Assembly (NCBI RefSeq): GCF_947331435.1
Contig: NZ_CAMZOF010000003.1
Coordinates: forward strand, 186,001-250,000
DNA length: 64,000 nucleotides
Reading direction: 5' to 3'
Source of the DNA: Pelagibius sp. Alg239-R121
GTDB lineage: Bacteria; Pseudomonadota; Alphaproteobacteria; Kiloniellales; Kiloniellaceae
Below the pieces are notes generated by a model. The model saw only the letters and a program-made list of their open reading frames with translations. It was not told the DNA's origin and ran no database searches. Of the stretch, positions 9,005-17,977 are shown piece after piece (positions within the stretch are counted from its first letter, which is position 1; each line of letters begins with the position of its first letter). Position numbers and translations under genes: made by a program.

Positions 9005-9754
9005 TTAGCTAAATTCCGAGAGAGTGGCGCCGTCGAACAGTCCTGTTGGCTGTAGTGCCAGGATCCAATGGTCCCAACGTTTTTGCATCCAACTGTGGGG
9101 AAGGGCGGTGGCGATTACGCTGCCCAGGCGGCCTTTGGTCAGGCGCGTGGTCCCGTCGAACCAAAGTGCCCGTAACCAGCGATAGATCTCGATCCTCTCC
9201 TGCAATGGAAGACATGGAAGGGTTTGAGACAGATAGAGACGCCCAAAGGCCACGTGACGGGCCTCGTCTCTGGCGATCTGTCGACTTAAGTTGTGGAACA
9301 GAGGGTCTTGAATCCAGTCGCGCGCCTCGTCCAGGAAGGCCAGCGCCTCTCCCTCGACAATGACATGAAACGCGAGAAGAGCCGCTTCCGGTGCACCCTT
9401 CCAGGACAAGGAACGCTTCACCACTTCTTCGAGGAAGTGATGCGCCGACGCCCTGCCGCCTATCCTATTCAGGTAGCGGCGGTAGATGGCGGCGTGATTC
9501 ATCTCATCTTCGACCTGAATCAAGAGACAGTCACGAGCGGACGCAAGGCAGATTCGTGGCGCAAGGTCTCGGCAAAGGCGTGCCGTGGCCTCTTCGCCGC
9601 CGATGAACTGATTCACAATTCCAATGGCCATTCCGCGGCGCCAAGACGTGAGCTTCGGAGGCATTCCCTCCCAATCCAAGGAAGGATGCTCCGACTGTGC
9701 CCTTCCACCCTTGTCCGCCAGGGCTTCGAGTTGGCCGTTCAAAGTCGCACTCAT
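9005..9754 (-). CDS. Ferritin-like diiron protein (putative oxygenase/oxidase)
   Basis: A 249-aa, mostly helical protein with the four-helix diiron ligand set E…ExxH…E…ExxH. The first Glu lies in FIGGEEATARL (about 51-60), the second in VEDEMNHAAIY, the third in IVEGEALAFLDEA, and the fourth in ARDEARHVAFG. This pattern belongs to ferritin-like oxidases and AurF/CmlI-type N-oxygenases. There is no signal peptide, so it acts in the cytoplasm. Its ATG overlaps the stop of the DUF3047 gene (ATGA), and the glycosyltransferase follows after two bases. Translational coupling of all three suggests one pathway. The substrate is unknown; the specific reaction is not claimed. Confidence 0.75.
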   Translation of the reverse strand: MSATLNGQLEALADKGGRAQSEHPSLDWEGMPPKLTSWRRGMAIGIVNQFIGGEEATARLCRDLAPRICLASARDCLLIQVEDEMNHAAIYRRYLNRIGGRASAHHFLEEVVKRSLSWKGAPEAALLAFHVIVEGEALAFLDEARDWIQDPLFHNLSRQIARDEARHVAFGRLYLSQTLPCLPLQERIEIYRWLRALWFDGTTRLTKGRLGSVIATALPHSWMQKRWDHWILALQPTGLFDGATLSEFS

Positions 9755-10482
9755 TTGCTGCCGGGTACTTTAGAATGTCTTGGAGCAGCTGACTTGGCGG
9801 AGAGAAGCTTCAGGCTGTCCAGTCGCGCGACCGAAGTGCCACCGACGTCGTCCGTATCAGCGGATATGGCGATATAGGCCTGAGCCGGTGGTGCCGTCCC
9901 AAAAGCCATTTTGTAATCGGCCGCGATATCGATTTCTTCGTTGAACCAGGTGCCGGTAGGGGTCGTGCCGGATCTGAGGACGATCAACTTCGAATCCTCA
10001 AAGTGTGGATTTGCCATCTCCACGCCGCGTTGTGCGGTGCCGCCCCAGACATAGGTGAGCACTTGCCCGATCATGGGATAGCCGAACAAAGATCCCAGGC
10101 GATCTTTCAAAGTGACATCTTCAGGTTTTGGTGGAAACCAGACATGGACGGCTAGTGGCCGGTCGTCGCGGCCGCCTCTGGACAGATCGGTCGGCGGAAT
10201 ATCCTTGTCCACACGCCAGCGCCACGCCATCCTTTTCGTGGGCGCACCGTCGATCTCCGCATAGAGAAAGCCCACGGCGTCCGTGGCCTCAACCTGAAGC
10301 CCGCCGTCTTTGGAAACCTTGAATTCGGCTGGCTGCTTGTCCGGCAGGACCAGAAGCTTCCAATCGTCAAAGGATGGCGGAACGGTTACCGGCGCTGCCA
10401 GAGCTGGTGCCATCACCAAGGGCGTCGCAACAAGCGCTGCCAGAAGCAAGGTGGTGGATCGTCGAAAAACGGTGAATCCCAA
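9751..10482 (-). CDS. DUF3047 exported protein
   Basis: A 243-aa protein with a clear signal peptide (RRSTTLLLAALVATPLVMAPALA, cleavage near residue 29) and a DUF3047 domain marked by WRWRVDKDIPPTDL…GRDDRPLAVHVWF, VLTYVWGG and the C-terminal AYIAISADTDD. The family has a beta-sandwich-like pattern but no assigned function. The start appears to be TTG at 10482, since no ATG precedes the signal peptide in frame. It is the first gene of the operon with the diiron protein and the glycosyltransferase. A long imperfect inverted repeat lies just upstream. Confidence 0.82.
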   Translation of the reverse strand: MGFTVFRRSTTLLLAALVATPLVMAPALAAPVTVPPSFDDWKLLVLPDKQPAEFKVSKDGGLQVEATDAVGFLYAEIDGAPTKRMAWRWRVDKDIPPTDLSRGGRDDRPLAVHVWFPPKPEDVTLKDRLGSLFGYPMIGQVLTYVWGGTAQRGVEMANPHFEDSKLIVLRSGTTPTGTWFNEEIDIAADYKMAFGTAPPAQAYIAISADTDDVGGTSVARLDSLKLLSAKSAAPRHSKVPGSK

Positions 10483-10490
10483 GGTTTCGG

Positions 10491-10560
10491 TCTCTTGTGC
10501 TGTAAGTTCCGGTCACCCTGGATCTTGGGCTCAGACCCAGATTCAGCAATTCACAAGAGA
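10491..10560. repeat. Long inverted repeat between flavoprotein and DUF3047 genes
   Basis: The arms TCTCTTGTG (10491-10499) and CACAAGAGA (10552-10560) are perfectly complementary. The spacer contains a smaller imperfect hairpin (ATCTTGGG…CCCAGAT). It lies between the flavoprotein stop and the DUF3047 start. It may end the upstream transcript or fold in the 5' leader of the DUF3047 operon. There is no T-run typical of a rho-independent terminator. Confidence 0.4.
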
Positions 10561-10604
10561 TCACCTGCTGTTGAACGCGGCGGACTCGGAACGCACAGCG
10601 TCTT

Positions 10605-11951
10605 CTAGAACATATTCTTCAGGTCGGACGAGAAGGTCGGGAAGGCAAACATGTCGTCCTTGAGTTTGCTGGCTGAAATCCCATGACGCATGGCCATCGC
10701 GAAGTAGTGGATCAAATCCTCAGCCTGATGGCCAACCATATGTGCACCGACAATACGATCGTTGCCCTCATCTACCAGAACTTTCGCATAGGCCACGGAT
10801 TCGGCGTAGGTCTTGCCAGAGAACCATCCCGTCATGTCATTGACGGTGACATTGACGTTCAGACCTTTCTGCTTCGCCTCTTCTTCGGTCAGGCCGACGG
10901 TGCTGAGGGCCGGCACTGTGTAGATTCCACTAGGAATAACGCTGTAATCCGGAGTGGCGCTGGGCCCGTTAACAATATTCTGGCCCACGATCCGCCCCTC
11001 GTAGGTCGCGATGGGCGAGAGCTGAGGTGAAGTGACAAGCGCATCCCCGCAGACCCAGACCGATGGGTTTGATGTCGAACGCAAGAATTCGTCCACCTCG
11101 ACGGCGATCCTGTCGTGCTTGACGTTTCCCGCAGTGAGGTCGAGGGACTCGACGTTGGCAATGCGCCCCGCGCCGTTGACCACCCTGTCGGCGCTGAGGG
11201 TAAGTGCTTGACCCTCGTGTTCGTAGGCGACGCAGAGCTTGCCGTTCTGTTTGGTGATTTCTTTGACCTGAACGCTGGTCTTGACTGTGATGCCGATCCG
11301 TTCGCTCTCGGTCTGCACCGCAGCAACGGCACCTTCTTCTACACGCGGCAACAGCCGGGGCATGACTTCCAGGATCGTTACCTTGGTTCCGGCCCGGGCG
11401 TAGACGTGACTGAACTCCATCGCAATTACGCCGCCGCCGATGAAGACGATTTCGTCCGGCTGGCTTTCTTCCGATAGTACCTCGTTGGATGTGATCATGT
11501 GCTCGGCGCCCACGATCGGCAAAGGCCGGGGCGTCGAACCTGTGGCGATGACGATGTTTTCACCCTCTAAGACCTGGCCGTTCACCTCGATCGAATTCGG
11601 GCTGACGAACTTGGCGGAACCCCTGAAAACATCGCCTCTTTTTTCTGCAAGACCAGCCATGCCGCCGGGCACGCCGCTGACCATCGATTTCGTCCGCTGG
11701 ATGAGGCCTGCCCAGTCAAGTTTAGGTTTGCCCACCGTAATGCAGTGTGCGCTGGCAAGCTCAATCTCATGAAGCGCGTGGGCGGCCGCAACCAGAAACT
11801 TCTTCGGCGTGCAGCCCCGGTTGGGACAGGTGCCGCCGAAGTCCCACTCTTCGACGAATGCGAGTTTCTTGCCGGCGTCCTGTGCGATTGCCGAGACACC
11901 AAATCCCGCATTTCCGCCACCCAGTATGATCACGTCGTATTTGTCAGCCAT
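10605..11951 (-). CDS. Pyridine nucleotide-disulfide oxidoreductase family flavoprotein
   Basis: A class-I FAD-dependent NAD(P)-disulfide oxidoreductase homologue of 448 aa from the ATG at 11951 (the open frame continues 23 codons upstream, but homology begins at MADKYDVIILGGG). It has the FAD dinucleotide-binding GGGNAGFG, the redox pair Cys42-x4-Cys47 in GGTCPNRGCTPKK, a second Rossmann motif IVFIGGGVIAMEF, the FAD motif VWVCGDAL and a C-terminal dimerisation domain. The usual C-terminal His-x-x-x-x-Glu acid-base pair (HPT..E) is replaced by AFPTFSSD, so glutathione- or lipoamide-type chemistry is doubtful. The substrate is unknown. Confidence 0.85.
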   Translation of the reverse strand: MADKYDVIILGGGNAGFGVSAIAQDAGKKLAFVEEWDFGGTCPNRGCTPKKFLVAAAHALHEIELASAHCITVGKPKLDWAGLIQRTKSMVSGVPGGMAGLAEKRGDVFRGSAKFVSPNSIEVNGQVLEGENIVIATGSTPRPLPIVGAEHMITSNEVLSEESQPDEIVFIGGGVIAMEFSHVYARAGTKVTILEVMPRLLPRVEEGAVAAVQTESERIGITVKTSVQVKEITKQNGKLCVAYEHEGQALTLSADRVVNGAGRIANVESLDLTAGNVKHDRIAVEVDEFLRSTSNPSVWVCGDALVTSPQLSPIATYEGRIVGQNIVNGPSATPDYSVIPSGIYTVPALSTVGLTEEEAKQKGLNVNVTVNDMTGWFSGKTYAESVAYAKVLVDEGNDRIVGAHMVGHQAEDLIHYFAMAMRHGISASKLKDDMFAFPTFSSDLKNMF

Positions 11952-12235
11952 GGTTCTTGTGCCCCCAATTCGGACTTTCTGAAGTGCGATCGTTCCTCGC
12001 AGACGTGAGCAAGAACGCAAACCGCCCTCATGATTTATGACTAAGGCTCGGGAGTGTCAGTCTGGGGAGATCCGGCGCTGCGGTCAAATGACGGCTTTGA
12101 GAGTGAAGTGGTTGCCGCAGATGCGGTGTCGGCCTTATGGTTTCCTGCCTTGCGGGTTTGCCGTACAGGTGGCCGCTCATTTGTGTGCCTGAATTTAAGC
12201 TGGCAACACGATTGCTAAAAGAGGATGCGAACTGA

Positions 12236-12634
12236 ATGACCTCTCCCGCATTTCATATGATTGACCGGGCGCCTCAGCCTGTGGCGCCCTTTTCCCATGC
12301 TGTAGAGGTCGACGGCTGGATCTTTCTGACCGGACAGATGCCGACCGATCCGACCGATCCCTTGGCACCGCTGGGCGAAGGGATCGAGGCGCAGACACGC
12401 AGGGTGATGGATAATCTCGTGTTGGTGCTTGAAGGTCTGGGACTGGGTTTGGAGCACGTTATCTCGGCTCGGGCCTTCCTGACTGAATTCGAGAGGGATT
12501 ACACCATCATGAACGACGTGTATCGGTCCTATTTTCCTGCCGACCGGCTGCCGGCTCGAACCTGTGTCGGGGTGACAGCTCTGGCAGTGCAGGCGCTGGT
12601 GGAGATCGACTTCATTGCCAAAAGACCGGCTTGA
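12236..12634 (+). CDS. RidA/YjgF-family enamine/imine deaminase
   Basis: A 132-aa RidA-like protein, full length. The family hydrolyses reactive 2-aminoacrylate and related enamines made by PLP enzymes. The fold signature AFPFSHAVEVDGWIFLTGQMP occurs near the N-terminus, and the C-terminal PARTCVGVTALAVQALVEID contains the conserved Arg that binds the substrate carboxylate and the terminal Glu. It stands alone on the plus strand, upstream of a convergent hemerythrin gene. A specialised subgroup rather than canonical RidA is possible. Confidence 0.88.
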   Translation: MTSPAFHMIDRAPQPVAPFSHAVEVDGWIFLTGQMPTDPTDPLAPLGEGIEAQTRRVMDNLVLVLEGLGLGLEHVISARAFLTEFERDYTIMNDVYRSYFPADRLPARTCVGVTALAVQALVEIDFIAKRPA

Positions 12635-12669
12635 GACCGCAATTCTGGGCTTGCCTCTGTTACACCTGA

Positions 12670-13209
12670 TTACCTGCGGAGCATCTGCCGCAGTGAGTCA
12701 AAGCGCAATTCGCTCTCAGTGGCGGTCAGTGGGTCGTTGAAGCGCGAGACTTTTTTATCGATTGCCTCCCAGTCTACGGGGGTCAGCGCCTTTAGGGCTG
12801 CTGGAAAGAACACCTGTTCCTCCTTGATCATGTGCCGACGCTGTTCCTCGACGAAGTCGCGGGCGATCTTGACGAAGGCATCTCGCGAGACTTCCGCTTC
12901 CATCAGGACCTCAACGACGGCATGAGCAAAATCGTGCAGGCGCGACGAAATCTCGGCATGCTCCCTCTCGATATCACCGACAGGTGCCGCGGCTTCCGGT
13001 GCTTTTCGGCGCAGCACCTCGAGAATCAGATTTTCTTTCGGATGATGATAGAGATCCGGATAGGTCAGGAAATAGTCGATGACTTCCTTCAGCAGATCGT
13101 AATCCGGCTGTTGAGTTTCCTCGAACAGGGTGATTTGGCGCTCGAGCAGGTCGAGCATCCGCGCCGTAGTCTTGTGCTCGGATCGAAGTGTCTGGATCGC
13201 TTCGGTCAT
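12670..13209 (-). CDS. Hemerythrin HHE domain protein
   Basis: A 179-aa cytoplasmic four-helix protein. Candidate diiron ligands are His12 (RSEHKTT), the YHHPKEN motif (about 54-60), IEREHAEI, and FVEEQRRHMIKEEQVFFP. These are the hallmarks of HHE/hemerythrin-like domains that bind O2 or NO or sense iron and redox state. The last 35 residues extend beyond the domain. The upstream side (13210-13280) contains only a short gap before a decayed transporter gene. Confidence 0.88.
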   Translation of the reverse strand: MTEAIQTLRSEHKTTARMLDLLERQITLFEETQQPDYDLLKEVIDYFLTYPDLYHHPKENLILEVLRRKAPEAAAPVGDIEREHAEISSRLHDFAHAVVEVLMEAEVSRDAFVKIARDFVEEQRRHMIKEEQVFFPAALKALTPVDWEAIDKKVSRFNDPLTATESELRFDSLRQMLRR

Positions 13210-13279
13210 GACCTGCTCCGCTGTCTTTAACAGATGGCGGCATGCTATAGGGCCTGGCCATACCCCTCCTTGATTCAGA

Positions 13280-13530
13280 TCAAGTGCTCAGGGTGGTCTT
13301 TCGGTCGGCAATGCCACTGGCGAGTGCGACGCCGAGGCTGATTGCCGTGACGCCGCAGAGGGTCGGAAGATCCGGCTGTTCACCAAGCAGGATCATTCCC
13401 AGGAGTGTGAAGATAACCGGTACCAGCGCAGCGAATTTGAGGCGCCGATCCGATTGACGGCCATGCCATAGGTGTTCCGCCGGCGATCAGCCCGGTTAGT
13501 AATGTCACTAACCTGGAAGCCAATGAGGCC
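13280..13530 (-). pseudogene. Frameshifted remnant of an EamA/DMT transporter
   Basis: On the minus strand the C-terminal repeat of a DMT transporter can be read only by changing frame twice. The pieces in order are SRLVTLLTGLIAGGT, then TYGMAVNRIGAS (about 13440-13475), then KFAALVPVIFTLLGMILLGE followed by GVTAISLGVALASG and a stop at 13280-13282. Each piece matches the family's usual sequence and together they form one continuous protein. The N-terminal half is missing or unrecognisable. It is therefore a decayed gene, not a working one. Confidence 0.65.
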
Positions 13531-13670
13531 GACTGATGGAGCGCCTGCTGCTGTTGCCGATGGTTGAAGACGTGCGCTCGAATTTCACTCTTTGTACGAT
13601 AAAGGCGACGATGCCCTTGCCGTTGAACCACCTAAATGAGGTGGGCGTGCCCGGGAAGGCAGTCATATAA

Positions 13671-13705
13671 AAACCGGCCCGAAGGCGTATGCCCCGGGCC
13701 GGTTT
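13671..13705 (-). terminator. Rho-independent terminator of cytochrome c gene
   Basis: An 11-bp stem (AAACCGGCCCG / CGGGCCGGTTT) has a 13-nt loop that itself can pair GGC with GCC. Read on the minus strand it ends in GGTTTTTAT. It begins 48 bp after the stop of the cytochrome c gene. Confidence 0.8.
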
Positions 13706-13752
13706 CTAGCTTGCACCGCTGCCGGCCAGGCTGCGGTGTTTATGCGTGCGCT

Positions 13753-14166
13753 CTATTGCAGGGATTGCAGATAGGCGACGATGTCTTCGCGAAGCTGAAG
13801 CTTTTTGAATTTGTTCGCCATCTTCGACTTGACTTTGTCTTTGCCAAGAAATGCAGCGAGGTACTTTTTAGGGTTCTCGAGATAAGCGATGAGCATGTCT
13901 GCGTCCCAGACGAGGCCCTTCTCGCCGGCTTCGCCGAAGGCTGACGAATACTTGTAACCCTCGGCGCTCCCGGCTTTGCGTCCAATGATCATATGGAGGC
14001 TTGGTCCGACTTTATTCTTGCCTGCTTCCACAGAATGGCAGGCAGAGCAGCGCTTAAAGGCCTTTTTGCCCTTTGCAGCGTCACCTTCAGCAAAGGCGCT
14101 TCCACTGGTCAAAGCGACCGCGAGTGCCAGTGCAACCGGCGCCATCGCCTTCAAACTTTTTTTCAT
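13753..14166 (-). CDS. Class I cytochrome c, periplasmic
   Basis: A 137-aa c-type cytochrome. The ATG at 14166 is preferred because GGAGAG precedes it and it gives a standard signal peptide (MKKSLKAMAPVALALAVALT, cleavage after SAFA); the open frame upstream has no such features. Haem attachment is at Cys40-Ser-Ala-Cys43-His44, with Met116 in KVKSKMANKF as the probable sixth ligand. The GYKYSSAF and PKKYL segments are typical of the cytochrome c2/mitochondrial-like group. It should carry electrons in the periplasm between respiratory complexes. A strong terminator follows. Confidence 0.92.
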   Translation of the reverse strand: MKKSLKAMAPVALALAVALTSGSAFAEGDAAKGKKAFKRCSACHSVEAGKNKVGPSLHMIIGRKAGSAEGYKYSSAFGEAGEKGLVWDADMLIAYLENPKKYLAAFLGKDKVKSKMANKFKKLQLREDIVAYLQSLQ

Positions 14167-14583
14167 TCGATCTCTCTCCGTTGGGCTATCGTGGCATCCT
14201 GATAGCATAAGAACCCTTCTAAATACAGATTTCTTCCCCTCTTTTGGACCAAGGTCCAAGGCTGAGCTCTTGTTCTGCAACCTGTCGGGAGGCGTGCTCT
14301 TAGGCGGCACCAACCGTTAATTTAGCTTGGGATCCTCTGACTTTCCATGAATGCCGATGCTACGATTTGTCACGCTGTGCCGCGGGTATAGAAATAAGAA
14401 AATTACGGCAGGACCAAGGCAAAGCTGCGTTCGGACATATGGTTCGGCCTTAATTCTCGCCTGCGTTAAGGCGTAGGAAGTTGGACCGAATTCCCTCGAT
14501 GCCGTGTAGGCATGGGGTGATCGTTAGGGCGAGTGTGAATTGCCACAAAATTCGAATATTGGATTTAATTTCAATAAGATAAA
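14167..14583. other. 417-bp intergenic region between cytochrome c and tRNA-Thr
   Basis: No coding sequence could be supported. The first part presumably carries the cytochrome c promoter (transcribed leftwards) and the last part lies downstream of the leftward tRNA-Thr gene. No convincing hairpin with a T-run was found. Confidence 0.5.
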
Positions 14584-14658
14584 TGGTGCCGCCGGCGTGA
14601 ATTGAACACGCGACCCCACCCTTACCAAGGGTGTGCTCTACCCCTGAGCTACGGCGGC
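14584..14658 (-). tRNA. tRNA-Thr (GGT anticodon)
   Basis: A 75-nt cloverleaf with encoded CCA. The acceptor stem is GCCGCCG/CGGCGGC with discriminator A, the D stem is GCTC/GAGC, the anticodon stem CACCC/GGGTG carries loop TTGGTAA (anticodon GGT), and the T stem GCGTG/CACGC carries loop TTCAATT. All stems pair perfectly. It decodes ACC and, by wobble, ACU. Confidence 0.96.
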
Positions 14659-14879
14659 ACTGGGGGCTGATTTGGCGGGAAAATGCCACCAGTGAGGCGT
14701 CATGGCAAGCGCCGAATTTACATGTGGTTTTTTTAAGCGATTCCAGAGGCTTCATGCCATCGGACGGAGAGGGGAATCGGTGACGATCTCAATTCGGGTG
14801 TTAGAAGTGTTTTATCGGTCTGGGAGAGGCGAACTATGGCGCCTTGACCTTGCCACGATCACCTAGCACTCTGCGCGCC

Positions 14880-15077
14880 ATGAGCCAAAATACACCCAGT
14901 CACACACGTTTGTCGGACAAGGGGCGGGCGCAGCTCGACGAGCGGCGCAGCCGGCAGGCGCAGGCGTTGCGCGACAACCTGCGCAAGCGCAAAGCACAGC
15001 TGCGCGAACGTACGGACCCGCCAGATACGGGCTCCGCATCCGCTAAGACCGGGACAGCAGGGGGTGAAGGGGAGTGA
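14880..15077 (+). CDS. Small basic coiled-coil protein, 65 aa
   Basis: From the ATG at 14880 (MSQNTPSHTRLS…) the protein is strongly charged and helical: about residues 12-45 run RAQLDERRSRQAQALRDNL then RKRKAQLRERT, followed by a disordered Gly/Ala tail. Short proteins with this RQAxALRxNLxxRKAQ pattern occur near dcd or murA in many alphaproteobacteria, so it is probably a real conserved gene. Its function is unknown. A start at 14844 is open but lacks the conserved pattern. Confidence 0.7.
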   Translation: MSQNTPSHTRLSDKGRAQLDERRSRQAQALRDNLRKRKAQLRERTDPPDTGSASAKTGTAGGEGE

Positions 15078-15245
15078 TTATCGCAGCTTCTCCTTGAGAC
15101 TCCCCCGATTTTTGCAGTAGAAGACCCGCTGGTGACTTGCACGACCCTTGAGTTGTAGACAAGGAGTGGTGGTCGATGCCGTCACCTGCGAGCACGCAAA
15201 CAAATACGCCCGTCGACCCGTAGGAATTTGAGAGAGACCGCCGAT

Positions 15246-15800
15246 ATGTCGATTTTGCCCGACAGCTGGATCAGAGAGATGGCCGAGACCAAGGCTATGA
15301 TCGAGCCCTATGTCGAAGCGCAGCGCCGCGAGGGCGTCATTTCTTATGGTGTCAGTTCCTATGGCTACGACGCACGGGTGGCCGACGAATTCCGCATCTT
15401 CACCAATGTGGACAACGCGCTGGTTGACCCCAAAAACTTCTCGGACCAGAGCTTCGTCGAACGCAAGACCGATGTCTGCATCATTCCGCCAAACAGCTTC
15501 GTGCTAGCGCGGACCGTAGAGTACTTCAGAATCCCACGTGATGTCCTGGTGATCTGCTTGGGCAAGTCGACCTACGCGCGCTGCGGGATCATCGTGAATG
15601 TTACGCCGCTGGAGCCCGAATGGGAAGGGCATGTCACACTGGAATTTTCCAACACGACGCCGCTGCCGGCCAAGATCTACGCCAACGAAGGCGCCTGTCA
15701 GTTCCTGTTCTTAAAAGGCGAGGGAGTCTGCGAAACCTCTTATGCGGACCGGGCGGGCAAATACATGAAACAGACAGGGGTGACCCTGCCGCGCCTGTAG
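15246..15800 (+). CDS. dcd: dCTP deaminase
   Basis: Deaminates dCTP to dUTP, the precursor of dTMP; a homotrimer in the cytoplasm. From the ATG at 15246 (MSILPDSWI…) it has 184 aa, the standard alphaproteobacterial length; a TTG at 15228 would add six residues. Conserved segments include [39 protein letters not shown] with the catalytic Glu of [14 protein letters not shown], and the C-terminal [19 protein letters not shown]. It stands about 155 bp upstream of murA. Confidence 0.95.
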   Translation: MSILPDSWIREMAETKAMIEPYVEAQRREGVISYGVSSYGYDARVADEFRIFTNVDNALVDPKNFSDQSFVERKTDVCIIPPNSFVLARTVEYFRIPRDVLVICLGKSTYARCGIIVNVTPLEPEWEGHVTLEFSNTTPLPAKIYANEGACQFLFLKGEGVCETSYADRAGKYMKQTGVTLPRL

Positions 15801-15955
15801 CAAAGGCGGTTTGGCTGCATGCGCTGGGCATCTGCAGTAGCTGGCCAATGATTACACAGGTTCGCGCAATTGGATGAATAGGTCGGAGATAAAGTTCGGG
15901 ATGGCGATGCCGCCATGGGGAAGCCCGGTTCGGAAAGCCCGATGTGGAAGATTGA

Positions 15956-17242
15956 ATGGATAAGATAAGAATACGCGGCGGCCGGCCCCTGAAAGGGCAA
16001 ATTCAGATCAGCGGTGCCAAAAATGCGGCGCTGCCCCTGATGGCTGCCTGCTTGCTCACCGATGAGACCCTGACCCTGTCAAACCTGCCGCATCTGGCGG
16101 ATATCACGACGCTGGCCAACCTGCTGGTCCAGCATGGCGTAGATCTGCACATGAACGGCGCGACCGACGGCGGACACACCGGCCGGGTGTTAGAGATGAC
16201 CGCGCGTGAGATCACCTCGACCCGCGCACCTTACGATCTGGTGCGCAAGATGCGCGCCAGCGTATTGGTCCTTGGTCCGCTGTTGGCGCGGGTCGGTCAG
16301 GCGCAGGTCTCCCTGCCGGGCGGTTGTGCCATCGGTACCCGTCCCGTCGATTTGCATCTGACGGCGCTTGAGCTGCTTGGGGCGGAGATTGAGATCCGCG
16401 AGGGTTACATCTATGCAAAGGCGCCAAATGGCCTACACGGGGCCGAGGTCATTTTTTCTAAGGTTTCCGTTGGGGCGACCGAGAATCTGCTGATGGCAGC
16501 CTGCTTGGCCAAGGGAACGACCCGCCTGATCAATGCGGCGCGAGAGCCGGAGATTACCGATTTGGCGGACTGTCTGGTGAAGATGGGTGCGAAGATCGAG
16601 GGTATCGGCAGCGACACTCTTGTGGTGGAGGGGGTTGAACGCCTTCATGGTGCCGATCACAGCGTGGTACCCGACCGGATCGAAACCGGCACCTATGCCA
16701 TTGCCGCCGCGATCACGAACGGTGATCTTGAGCTCCTTGGCGCGCGGACCGAGCATCTGGGTGCCGTGATCGAAATCCTGACCAAAGCGGGGGTCGAGAT
16801 CACCGAGACAGAAAACGGCCTCAAGGTCCGCCGTCTGAACGGGCGTCTGACCGGAGTGGACGTGATGACCGAGCCTTTCCCAGGCTTTCCCACTGACCTT
16901 CAGGCGCAGACCATGGCTCTGATGTCGGCGTCCGAGGGCGCCGCCATGATTACAGAATCAATCTTCGAAAACCGCTTCATGCACGTCCCCGAGTTGGCTC
17001 GGATGGGCGCGAATGTCAACGTGCATGGCGCATCTGCGATGGTGCGTGGGCAGGAACGACTGACCGGCGCAGAAGTCATGGCGACGGATTTGCGCGCCTC
17101 GGTCTCTCTCGTGCTTGCTGGGCTTGCAGCCGAGGGTGAAACCATGCTGAATCGCGTTTATCACCTAGACCGCGGTTACGAACGGGTCGAAGAAAAGCTA
17201 GCGGCCTGTGGCGCCGACATTGAACGGATCAAGGGTTCCTGA
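15956..17242 (+). CDS. murA: UDP-N-acetylglucosamine 1-carboxyvinyltransferase
   Basis: Catalyses the first committed step of peptidoglycan synthesis, adding enolpyruvate from PEP to UDP-GlcNAc; target of fosfomycin. It is 428 aa, full length. Lys22 in SGAKNAAL and the catalytic Cys124 in [16 protein letters not shown] are both present, so the enzyme should be fosfomycin-sensitive. The two inside-out alpha/beta domains are complete up to [17 protein letters not shown]2948 follows after two bases, indicating co-transcription. Confidence 0.97.
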   Translation: MDKIRIRGGRPLKGQIQISGAKNAALPLMAACLLTDETLTLSNLPHLADITTLANLLVQHGVDLHMNGATDGGHTGRVLEMTAREITSTRAPYDLVRKMRASVLVLGPLLARVGQAQVSLPGGCAIGTRPVDLHLTALELLGAEIEIREGYIYAKAPNGLHGAEVIFSKVSVGATENLLMAACLAKGTTRLINAAREPEITDLADCLVKMGAKIEGIGSDTLVVEGVERLHGADHSVVPDRIETGTYAIAAAITNGDLELLGARTEHLGAVIEILTKAGVEITETENGLKVRRLNGRLTGVDVMTEPFPGFPTDLQAQTMALMSASEGAAMITESIFENRFMHVPELARMGANVNVHGASAMVRGQERLTGAEVMATDLRASVSLVLAGLAAEGETMLNRVYHLDRGYERVEEKLAACGADIERIKGS

Positions 17243-17244
17243 AC

Positions 17245-17847
17245 GTGAATTTAACCGGCGACGTCAAACCCTTGAAGCTGCGCGCGCATGATACAGAAGA
17301 CATGCGCGTTGTAGCCGGTGTCCTGCAGGATGCTCTGGTCCCGCTCAGCGATGTAACCTACTTGAAGGCGGAAAAGCGTTTCGTCTTCGTCGCCAATCGT
17401 TTTCGGTGGGAAACTGTCGATGCTGAATCTGGCGGCGCTGCCGCCGAACCAGCTGATGTGCCTGTTAATACCGCACCAAACGCAGCGACAGCGCAGGCTG
17501 CCGGCGACAGGGAGCCGGCTGCAGAAACCGGACAGGAAGCGCTCGAGCTGGAAGACGCCAGTTTTGCCGAAGATGCGCCCTATGAGCGGGTCAACTGTGG
17601 TGTCTGCTTCGATAAGGTTCGTAATGTGCAGGTCCGAAATATTGATATGAGCCAAAAGGATCAGATCTTAAATCTTCTGACCGTCGCCTCCACGGACAAG
17701 GCCATTGCCCTGCATTTCTCCGACGGTGGCGTGATTCGACTTGAGGTCTCTGCCATTCGTTGCCATCTGGAAGATCTTGGCGAGCCCTGGCCGACCTCAT
17801 CACGCCCGCATCACCCCATGGACGATGCCGGAGCCGGCGTAGACTGA
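17245..17847 (+). CDS. DUF2948 family protein
   Basis: A 200-aa protein starting at GTG two bases after murA. Residues 6-60 (LKLRAHDTEDMRVVAGVLQD…) and 120-185 (ERVNCGVCFDKVRNVQVRNI…IRCHLEDLGEPW) form the DUF2948 domain. A 45-residue Ala/Pro/Glu-rich linker (about 63-112) separates them and is probably disordered. The family is found almost only in alphaproteobacteria between murA and hisG or hisD and has no known function. It has no signal peptide or membrane segment. Confidence 0.85.
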   Translation: MNLTGDVKPLKLRAHDTEDMRVVAGVLQDALVPLSDVTYLKAEKRFVFVANRFRWETVDAESGGAAAEPADVPVNTAPNAATAQAAGDREPAAETGQEALELEDASFAEDAPYERVNCGVCFDKVRNVQVRNIDMSQKDQILNLLTVASTDKAIALHFSDGGVIRLEVSAIRCHLEDLGEPWPTSSRPHHPMDDAGAGVD

Positions 17848-17977
17848 CACCGGCTCTAAAATACTCCGCGACGCAATAATCGGTAGCTGCATCGCGGTAA
17901 AGCCTTAGCCAGGCTACGCGACCTGACCGTAGAGTGCGATCGGACTCTTATCGGATGTTAGACGGAAATAGTTAGCA

